DNA from: Sulfuricellaceae bacterium
GTDB lineage: Bacteria > Pseudomonadota > Gammaproteobacteria > Burkholderiales > Sulfuricellaceae
DNA: 45,551 bases
Direction: 5' to 3'
NCBI GenBank assembly: GCA_030690895.1
Contig: JAUYFQ010000083.1
Coordinates: 1-45,551 of the forward strand
The translations under genes and the position numbers were made by a program. Below are positions 8,791 through 15,785 of this stretch, piece by piece (positions within the stretch are counted from its first letter, which is position 1; each line of letters opens with the position of its first letter). The notes below the pieces were generated by a model, which had not been told where the DNA came from, did no database searches, and saw only the letters and a program-made list of their open reading frames with translations.

Positions 8791-9376
8791 CGCAACACTC
8801 GCGCGGCGAGCCAGCGCACCCAAGTCTATTAAGTTTCTCCTGATCCTGCTTTCGGGGTTGCTTCTGTGCTTTCCTTTCGCGGCAAGGGCAGATACTGGAA
8901 TCCTGGTCAAATCGGCTGAACTGGTTCTGGTTGACGAGACTTATCAACTTAAAGCTGATTTTGAAACCAATTTCGGGGCGACGATCGAGGATGCACTCAA
9001 TAAAGGCGTACCCTTAGTCTTTGTGGTGGAATTTGAACTGGAGCGCCCCCGCTGGTACTGGCTTGACGAAACCATCGCCAGCACCAAGTCGCAAATCAAG
9101 ATCAGTTACCATGCCCTGACCAAGCAATACCACCTGCAAACCGGGGAACAGCAAAAGACCTTTTCGTCCCTGCCGGAACTGAAGGCAGAACTGGAGCATA
9201 TCGAGGCCTGGCCAGTCGTGGATCGGGGGGGGGTAAAAAAGCGCAACAGCTATGAAGCCAGGCTGAGGATGAAACTCGACTTGTCGCAATTGCCCAAACC
9301 CCTGCAGGTCAGTGCGCTGACGTCCAAGGAGTGGAGCATGGAGTCAGACTGGCACACCTGGGTACTCAAACCTTGA
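8753..9376 (+). CDS. DUF4390 exported protein
   Basis: About 207 residues with an N-terminal hydrophobic segment (KFLLILLSGLLLCFPFAARA) that looks like a signal peptide or anchor, followed by a domain recognised by position and by GILVKSAELVLVDETYQL and ERPRWYWLDE. Family function is unknown, but the gene regularly precedes ntrY in betaproteobacteria, so a role with the NtrY sensor in the envelope is an inference. The start is uncertain: ATGs at 8753 and 8756 overlap the rsmB end. The N-terminal stretch encodes ctcgcgcggcgagccagcgc (8799-8818), which resembles the start of the dispersed repeats in this window. Confidence 0.8.
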   Translation: MMVFISRSLPKIDATLARRASAPKSIKFLLILLSGLLLCFPFAARADTGILVKSAELVLVDETYQLKADFETNFGATIEDALNKGVPLVFVVEFELERPRWYWLDETIASTKSQIKISYHALTKQYHLQTGEQQKTFSSLPELKAELEHIEAWPVVDRGGVKKRNSYEARLRMKLDLSQLPKPLQVSALTSKEWSMESDWHTWVLKP

Positions 9377-11514
9377 GGTATGTAGTCTTTCTGGCGGTGG
9401 CTCTGGGCGCCGTCTTACTGTACCTGCTTTCTCGCGCCAGCGGAAATACCGCCGCTTTCTCCCAGAACTATACGCTGCTGCTGGTGCTGAACCTGGGTGT
9501 TGCGGTTTCGCTTATGGCCTTGATCGGTTACCAGCTCTGGGTGCTCTGGAAGAAAATCAGGCAGCGGGTCTTTGGCGCCAAGCTGACGCTTCGGATGTTG
9601 TGGATGTTCGGCCTCATGGCCTTATTGCCGGGTTCGCTGGTGTATGGGGTTTCGGTCCAGTTTCTCAACAAGAGCATTGAGTCCTGGTTTGATGTTCGCG
9701 TGGATCATGCGTTGGAGGGCGGCCTGAGTTTGGGGCAGAGTGTGCTGGACAACCTGTTGCATGAATTGGCCAAAAAAGGTGAAAACATGGCGTTGGATAT
9801 CGCTGACCGGCCGGTCAGCGAGCATTTGACCTTGCTGAACGCCTTGCGGGAACAGGTTAACGTACAGGAGGCTACGCTCTTCACCGGGCGAGGCCGGGTC
9901 ATCGCCGTTTCCAGCAGCGAACCCAGTAGCGGACAGGGCGGTTTGTTGCCGGAGCTCCCCAGTGCATCGGTTCTGCGCCAGGTTCGGCAGCAGCAAGCGT
10001 ATAGCGTGATCGAAACGATAACGGGCAAGGGGCTTTTTTTGCGCGTCGTGGTGCCGGTCAACGTGTTGTCCCTGAGTGAGGATATGCGCGTGCTTCAGCT
10101 TCTGCAGCCCGTCCCGGAACGGCTGGCTCGCGATGCCGAGACGGTGCAGGCGGTTTATCGCGATTATCAGGAGCTCTCGATCTCGCGCGTTGGCCTGAAA
10201 CGAATCTACGGTATGACCCTGACCCTGACCCTTTTGCTGGCGCTGCTTTCGGCGCTGGCGCTGGCCTTCGTGTTGTCCGGGAGGCTATCCGCGCCGCTCG
10301 GCTTGCTGGCTGAGAGCACCCGCGCCATCGCCAAGGGGGATTTTACCCAGATCAACCCGGTGCAAAGTCGGGATGAACTGGGGGCATTGACACTGTCCTT
10401 TAACCGCATGACGCGTCAGTTGGCAGAAGCCAGCACTGCTGTCGAAAAGAAGCAGCAACAGCTTGAGGCGGGCAAACTCTATCTGGAAAGCATTCTGGCG
10501 CACCTCTCTTCAGGTGTGCTGACTTTTGACGAGAAGTTTGTTTTGCGTGCCGCCAATCCTCGTTCCGACGAGATACTGGGCACGGATCTGAATGCGTTGC
10601 GTGGCCGACCGCTGTCAACATGGGGTGCACGCGATGCCAGCGTGCAGGGTTTGGCGCACGCGATTGCGGAACAGTTCGAACATGCCGGTGACAAGGAGTG
10701 GCGCCAGCAGATCGAATATGTACGGGAATCAGGGAGTCAGGCACTACTGGTGCGCGGGACGCACCTGCCCGGCACGGTTGATGCGGGTTTTGTGGTCGTT
10801 TTCGACGACATAACCCATTTGCTGCAAGCGCAACGGGATGCTGCCTGGGGCGAGGTCGCGCGGCGTCTGGCGCATGAGATCAAGAATCCGCTGACACCAA
10901 TCCAGCTTTCCGCCGAGCGACTGGAACATAAGCTGATCGACAAGCTGGATGAGCCGGACGCCGAAGTACTGACACGTTCCACTCGCACTATCGTGAATCA
11001 GGTGGCCGCCTTGAAAAGCATGGTTGACGCCTTTGCGGAGTATGCGCGTTCCCCCAAACTCAATTTGCAACGCCTCGACCTGAATCAACTGGTGCGTGAA
11101 GTGCTGGCGCTTTATGAAAGTTCGGGGACGCGTCTCAATCTTGCCCTCGCATCCGGATTGCCGCAGATTAACGGGGACGTCACCCTGTTGCGCCAGGTCA
11201 TGCACAACTTGCTGCGCAACGCTGAAGACGCACTTGGCGAACAGGATCAGCCCGAAATTCAGGTCAGAACCGAGCGGGACGGACTGGTCGTGAAGCTGTC
11301 GATTCAGGATAATGGCAGCGGTTTTCCCGAGGCCTTACTGCCCCGCCTGTTTGAGCCCTATGTGACAACCAAGGCCAAGGGAACGGGCCTGGGCCTGGCT
11401 ATCGTCAAAAAAATTGTAGAAGAACATCAGGGCCAGATTCTGGCCCAGAACATAGAACCTCATGGCGCCAGGATTTGCATCCAGTTGCCATGTGCAGGAG
11501 AAACCACCTTGTGA
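9331..11514 (+). CDS. ntrY: NtrY-type sensor histidine kinase
   Basis: Membrane sensor kinase of the NtrY family, partner of NtrX in nitrogen, redox and envelope regulation. The N-terminus has several hydrophobic segments within about residues 15-120, then a periplasmic part, another membrane segment and a HAMP domain (VLSGRLSAPLGLLAESTRAI). A PAS-like region follows, then the H-box ARRLAHEIKNPLTPIQLSAE, N-box NLLRNAEDAL and ATP lid DNGSGFPEALLPRLFEPYVT with GTGLGLAIVKK. All kinase boxes look functional. Start ambiguity: GTG at 9331 (727 aa, overlapping DUF4390 by 46 bases) or TTG at 9373, which overlaps its TGA stop. The latter would be a classic coupled start. Confidence 0.93.
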   Translation: MEHGVRLAHLGTQTLRYVVFLAVALGAVLLYLLSRASGNTAAFSQNYTLLLVLNLGVAVSLMALIGYQLWVLWKKIRQRVFGAKLTLRMLWMFGLMALLPGSLVYGVSVQFLNKSIESWFDVRVDHALEGGLSLGQSVLDNLLHELAKKGENMALDIADRPVSEHLTLLNALREQVNVQEATLFTGRGRVIAVSSSEPSSGQGGLLPELPSASVLRQVRQQQAYSVIETITGKGLFLRVVVPVNVLSLSEDMRVLQLLQPVPERLARDAETVQAVYRDYQELSISRVGLKRIYGMTLTLTLLLALLSALALAFVLSGRLSAPLGLLAESTRAIAKGDFTQINPVQSRDELGALTLSFNRMTRQLAEASTAVEKKQQQLEAGKLYLESILAHLSSGVLTFDEKFVLRAANPRSDEILGTDLNALRGRPLSTWGARDASVQGLAHAIAEQFEHAGDKEWRQQIEYVRESGSQALLVRGTHLPGTVDAGFVVVFDDITHLLQAQRDAAWGEVARRLAHEIKNPLTPIQLSAERLEHKLIDKLDEPDAEVLTRSTRTIVNQVAALKSMVDAFAEYARSPKLNLQRLDLNQLVREVLALYESSGTRLNLALASGLPQINGDVTLLRQVMHNLLRNAEDALGEQDQPEIQVRTERDGLVVKLSIQDNGSGFPEALLPRLFEPYVTTKAKGTGLGLAIVKKIVEEHQGQILAQNIEPHGARICIQLPCAGETTL

Positions 11515-12779
11515 ACACCAATCAAATTCTGATCGTGGATGATGAAGCCGGCATTCGGGAGTTACTGCGTGAAATTCTTGAAGACGAGGGTTATCAGGTC
11601 CGCCTGGCCCAGAACGCAACCGAGGCCAGAGCGGCTCGCGGCCAGGGGCGGCCAGAGATGGTTCTGCTCGACATCTGGATGCCGGACACCGATGGCATTT
11701 CCCTGCTCAAGGAGTGGGCCAGCGCGGGTTTGCTGACCATGCCGGTGGTCATGATGTCCGGCCATGGCACAATCGACACTGCCGTTGAGGCGACGCGAAT
11801 CGGTGCATTCGATTTTCTCGAAAAACCGATCGCGCTCCAGAAGCTGCTGGCGACCGTCAAGCGCGCACTGAAGCGGGGGGAGGCCGAGTTTCACAGCGAT
11901 ATCGGCTTGTCCCGGTTGGGCAAGGGCGCGCTGGTTACTGAGCTCAAGACCCGCCTGGAACAGGTTGCCAACCTTGCCTCCCCGGTACTCCTGCTGGGTG
12001 AAAAGGGTGCCGGCGCAGAATGGTGTGCCAGGTTTTTGCATCGGGCGCACACCCCCTTTGTTGCACCGGAAACCAGCACATGGCTGAGCGAAGACCCCGC
12101 CGCCGTGCTGAACCAGGCGCGTGATGGCGTGATGTTTATACCTGACATTTCGAGCCTGAACCGTCAGGAGCAAAAAGGCCTGATGTTCATCCTGGGCAAG
12201 CTCGACAAGAGTAATGTTCGCCTGATTTGTATGGCCAGCGAGCCTTTGCCGACACTGGTCGAGCAGGGGATTTTCGATGATGCCCTCTTTCTGGCGCTGA
12301 GCGGACTGACACTTAGCGTTCCCGCCCTGCGCGAGCACAGGGAGGATGTTCCAGACCTTGCCAACCGCATGCTGGCGCAATATGTAGAAACCCAGGAAGC
12401 GCCGCAACGGCATTTTGGCGTCGGTGCATTGAATGCGCTGCGTAATGAGAACTGGCCTGGAAATCTTCCGCAGCTTGCCAACGTCGTCAAGACACTGGCC
12501 CTGACCAGTCTGAATGAGGAAATTTCGACACAGGAGGTGAGTCGGGTGCTGGCACAGTTTGCGCCTGCCGATGTTGCCCCTGTCATGCCCGGTATTCCAC
12601 TGGATATTCCGCTGCGGGAAGCGCGAGATATTTTCGAGCGCGCCTATTTCGAACACCAGATTATCAAGGCGGGTGGAAACATGAGCCGGGTCGCTGAAAA
12701 TGTCGGCCTTGAGCGCACCCATTTGTATCGGAAGCTCAAGCAACTGGGCCTGAAATTCTCCCGCAAGGGTGAAGATTGA
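11511..12779 (+). CDS. ntrX: NtrX-type response regulator, degenerate AAA+ domain
   Basis: 422-residue response regulator beginning with GTG at 11511, which overlaps the ntrY stop (GTGA). The receiver domain has DD at 10-11, phosphoacceptor D54 in VLLDIWMP and K105 in FLEKP. The central domain aligns with the sigma-54 activator AAA+ fold but is reduced: the Walker A position reads GEKGAGAE (163-170) without the GK pair, Walker B reads GVMFIPDI instead of the usual GTLFLDEI, and the GAFTGA sigma-54 contact loop is absent. The Fis-type helix-turn-helix at the end (GGNMSRVAENVGLERTHLYR) is intact. It should bind DNA and be phosphorylated by NtrY but probably cannot hydrolyse ATP or open sigma-54 promoters. 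Confidence 0.93.
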   Translation: MNTNQILIVDDEAGIRELLREILEDEGYQVRLAQNATEARAARGQGRPEMVLLDIWMPDTDGISLLKEWASAGLLTMPVVMMSGHGTIDTAVEATRIGAFDFLEKPIALQKLLATVKRALKRGEAEFHSDIGLSRLGKGALVTELKTRLEQVANLASPVLLLGEKGAGAEWCARFLHRAHTPFVAPETSTWLSEDPAAVLNQARDGVMFIPDISSLNRQEQKGLMFILGKLDKSNVRLICMASEPLPTLVEQGIFDDALFLALSGLTLSVPALREHREDVPDLANRMLAQYVETQEAPQRHFGVGALNALRNENWPGNLPQLANVVKTLALTSLNEEISTQEVSRVLAQFAPADVAPVMPGIPLDIPLREARDIFERAYFEHQIIKAGGNMSRVAENVGLERTHLYRKLKQLGLKFSRKGED

Positions 12780-12819
12780 GGCGTAAAATCACGCCGTTAT
12801 GCTTTGTTGGAAATAACCA

Positions 12820-14196
12820 GTGAAAATCGTCATTCTGGGCGCCGGTCAGGTCGGATCGTCGGTTGCTGAAAATCTTGTGCGCGAATCCAATGACATTACG
12901 GTTGTGGATATCGACCCTGTCAAACTCCAGAATCTCCAGGATCGCCTCGATTTGCGCACGGTTGTCGGCTTTGGTTCCCATCCATCGGTGCTGAAACAGG
13001 CGGGCATTGAGGATGCCGACATTCTGCTGGCGGTAACGCAGAGTGATGAAACCAATCTAGTGGCCTGCAAGCTGGCCGACATGATGTTCAATACCCCGAC
13101 CAAGATTGCCCGTATCCGTTGCCAGGACTATCTTGGCCAGGACGAGATGTTCTCGCGCGAGAATTTTGCGGTGGATTTCATCATTAGCCCGGAAGAAGTG
13201 CTGACGGATTACATCCGCAAGCTGATCGAACATCCAGAGGCACTGCAGGTACTGGACTTTGCCGAGGGAAAAGTGCGCCTGGCCGCAGTCAGAGCTTTTC
13301 ATGGCGGCCCGTTAGTGGGGCATGAACTTCAGTTCTTGCGCAAGCACATGCCGCATATCGACACCCGGGTGGCGGCGATTTTTCGACAGAATCAACCCAT
13401 CATTCCTGAAGGGAAAACCGTCATCGAAGCGGGTGACGAGGTGTTTTTCGTCGCTACGGCGGAGAATATTCGTGTCGTCATGCGCGAAATGCGGCCGCTG
13501 GACAAGGCGGCCAAACGCATCATGATCGCAGGCGGCGGCAATATCGGGCGGCGGCTCGCGAAGAGCCTGGAACAGACCTACCAGGTCAAGATGATCGACC
13601 ACAACAAACGCAACAGCGAGCGGCTCGCGGCGGAGCTGAGCAAGACCTTGATCCTGTTTGGCGACGCAACTGACCCAGACCTGCTCCAGGCGGAAAATAT
13701 CGAGGACATGGATGTCTTCTGCGCCCTGACCAACGATGATGAAAACAACATCATGTCTGCTCTGCTGGCCAAGCGCATGGGCGCCCGCAAAGTGATTGCG
13801 CTGATCAATCGCAGCGCCTATGTCGATCTAGTACAAAGCGGACAGATCGACATCGCAATTTCACCCGCTCAGGCAACCATAGGCAGTTTGCTGGCGCACG
13901 TCCGACGCGGTGACATGGCGGTGGTTCATTCCCTGCGGCGCGGTGCGGCCGAGGCGCTGGAAGCAATCGCGCACGGCGATGCCAAAACTTCCAGAGTGGT
14001 AGGGAGACGCATCGAGCAGATTGATTTGCCGCGTGGAGCGACCATCGGTGCGATTGTGCGTGGCGAACAGGTCTTCATCGCGCATCATGATACGGTCATC
14101 GAAAGCGAAGACCATGTCATCGTATTTGTGGTCAACAAGCAGATGATTGTCAAAATCGAGAAGCTGTTCCAGGTCTCTATCGGGTTCTTTGGATGA
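12820..14196 (+). CDS. trkA: Trk system K+ uptake regulator TrkA
   Basis: 458-residue cytoplasmic gating subunit of the Trk potassium transporter. It contains two RCK units, each with a Rossmann NAD(H)-binding fold: MKIVILGAGQVGSSVAENL at the start and MIAGGGNIGRRLAKSLEQ near residue 233. Each is followed by a TrkA-C domain. GTG at 12820 is the start, since the Rossmann glycine motif begins right after it. It lies 40 bases after ntrX and 13 bases before trkH, its membrane partner, so co-transcription with both is likely. Confidence 0.97.
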   Translation: MKIVILGAGQVGSSVAENLVRESNDITVVDIDPVKLQNLQDRLDLRTVVGFGSHPSVLKQAGIEDADILLAVTQSDETNLVACKLADMMFNTPTKIARIRCQDYLGQDEMFSRENFAVDFIISPEEVLTDYIRKLIEHPEALQVLDFAEGKVRLAAVRAFHGGPLVGHELQFLRKHMPHIDTRVAAIFRQNQPIIPEGKTVIEAGDEVFFVATAENIRVVMREMRPLDKAAKRIMIAGGGNIGRRLAKSLEQTYQVKMIDHNKRNSERLAAELSKTLILFGDATDPDLLQAENIEDMDVFCALTNDDENNIMSALLAKRMGARKVIALINRSAYVDLVQSGQIDIAISPAQATIGSLLAHVRRGDMAVVHSLRRGAAEALEAIAHGDAKTSRVVGRRIEQIDLPRGATIGAIVRGEQVFIAHHDTVIESEDHVIVFVVNKQMIVKIEKLFQVSIGFFG

Positions 14197-14209
14197 GCGG
14201 GTTTTTCGG

Positions 14210-15667
14210 ATGAACCGGATTTTTCCCATCGCCCATGTGCTGGGCATGGTCGTCATGCTGTTCAGTTTTGCCATGTTGGCCCCGTTGGGGTTGTCCTGGT
14301 GGCTACAGGACGGCGCTACGTTCGCCTATGACGAGGCGGTAGCCGTGACCTTTCTGTCCGGCCTTTCCGTCTGGCTGGGCACACGCCGCCACAAGAGCGA
14401 GCTGAAAATCCGCGATGGTATTTTATTGGTGGTGCTGATCTGGTCTGTTCTCGCTGCTTTCGCCACCATCCCCCTGCTGGTATATCTACCTGACCTGAGT
14501 TTCACCGATGCCTACTTTGAAACCATCTCCGGGCTGACCACCACGGGGTCGACGGTGCTTTCCGGGCTAGACGCCTTGCCGCCTTCGATCAATCTCTGGC
14601 GCGCGGAAATGGTTTGGCTGGGTGGGATGGGCTTGATTGTGTTCGCGGTCGCCGTGCTCCCCTTGCTCGGTATTGGTGGACGGCAGCTATACAAGGCAGA
14701 AACGCCCGGCCCAATGAAAGATTCCCAGCTTACGCCCCGCATTACGGAAACGGCCAAGGGGCTGTGGATTGTTTATTCTGGCATTACCCTGGCCTGTTTT
14801 CTGGCCTACCGTTGGGCGGGCATGGACTGGCTGGACGCCCTGATTCATGCTTTTTCAACCATGGGTCTGGGTGGATTTTCTTCGCATGATGCGAGTTTTG
14901 GCCATTTCAATTCGCCACTGATCGAAAGCGTGAGCATCCTGTTCATGCTGATCGCGGGTATCAATTTCGCCACCCACTTCATGGCCTGGCGCGGCAAAAG
15001 TTTTGCCGTCTATCGCCGAGATCCTGAAGCTGGGCTGTTTCTTGCCGTGACCTTGAGCAGCTGCCTGGGAATTGCTGTTTTTCTGTGGTGGCACGAGGTT
15101 TATGCGGATTTTCTTCCCGCGCTACGCTTTGCCACATTTAACGTGGTTTCAATTGCCACTTCTACCGGCTACGCTAACACCGATTATAATTTGTGGCCGA
15201 TTTTCGCCCCCTTGTGGATGTTGTTTCTGAGCAGTTTTGCCTCCAGTTCCGGCTCGACCGGCGGCGGGATCAAGATGATCCGCGCCCAGTTACTCTACAA
15301 ACAGGTATACCGGGAAATGGAAAAGCTGTTGCACCCCAATGGCGTGATTCCGACCAAGCTTGGTGGCCAGGTCGTTCCGAACAAAATTCTCTATTCGGTG
15401 TTGGCCTTCCTATTTATTTATGTCGCCTCGATTGTCGCCATGACACTGCTCATGGTGGCGTCCGGTCTGGGCGCAGTGACGGCCTTTTCGGCGGTTGTGG
15501 CTTCCATCAACAATACCGGCCCCGGCCTGAATGAGGTCGGTCCGGCGACGACCTACGCCGTGCTGACCGATTTCCAGACCTGGGTCTGTACCTTCGCCAT
15601 GCTGCTGGGTCGTCTGGAGCTATTCACCCTGCTTATCGTGTTTACCCCTGCGTTCTGGCGCAAATAG
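14210..15667 (+). CDS. trkH: Trk potassium uptake protein TrkH
   Basis: 485-residue integral membrane K+ channel-like transporter subunit. Multiple hydrophobic segments run through the protein. Selectivity-filter-like loops are visible as SGLTTTGSTVLSGLDALPPS, STMGLGGFSSHDASF, TSTGYANTDYNLWP and NNTGPGLNEVGPA, the four pore regions expected for TrkH. ATG at 14210 (MNRIFPIAHVLG) is chosen over an in-frame start at 14147 that lies inside trkA. It is the last gene of the plus-strand run, followed by a repeat element and then the convergent polA. Confidence 0.97.
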   Translation: MNRIFPIAHVLGMVVMLFSFAMLAPLGLSWWLQDGATFAYDEAVAVTFLSGLSVWLGTRRHKSELKIRDGILLVVLIWSVLAAFATIPLLVYLPDLSFTDAYFETISGLTTTGSTVLSGLDALPPSINLWRAEMVWLGGMGLIVFAVAVLPLLGIGGRQLYKAETPGPMKDSQLTPRITETAKGLWIVYSGITLACFLAYRWAGMDWLDALIHAFSTMGLGGFSSHDASFGHFNSPLIESVSILFMLIAGINFATHFMAWRGKSFAVYRRDPEAGLFLAVTLSSCLGIAVFLWWHEVYADFLPALRFATFNVVSIATSTGYANTDYNLWPIFAPLWMLFLSSFASSSGSTGGGIKMIRAQLLYKQVYREMEKLLHPNGVIPTKLGGQVVPNKILYSVLAFLFIYVASIVAMTLLMVASGLGAVTAFSAVVASINNTGPGLNEVGPATTYAVLTDFQTWVCTFAMLLGRLELFTLLIVFTPAFWRK

Positions 15668-15683
15668 CCTGCCCGGTGCGTTA

Positions 15684-15772
15684 ACGTGAAACTCGCGTAG
15701 CGAGCCTGCGTCCCTCCCTCCTTTATGCCCCGCTTTACCGGGTACTCTGGGAGAGAGCAAGGAGAGAGGGAA
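15684..15772. repeat. Palindromic striped element, copy 1 (trkH/polA)
   Basis: Starts aacgtgaaactcgcgtagcg and continues through tgcgtccctccctcc to gggagagagcaaggagagag. The first part contains the mini-hairpin ctcgcg-ta-gcgag-like palindrome, and the pyrimidine and purine blocks can pair with each other. It shares both ends with copy 8 (44628-44695, opposite orientation). It fills most of the 118-base gap between the convergent genes trkH and polA and may serve as a terminator-like structure. Confidence 0.85.
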
Positions 15773-15785
15773 ACGGGTATGCCCG

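Noticed and set aside
11562-12743. 393-codon open frame on the minus strand opposite ntrX
   Set aside because: Mirror frame of a clear response regulator; His/Gln-rich translation without any recognisable motif.
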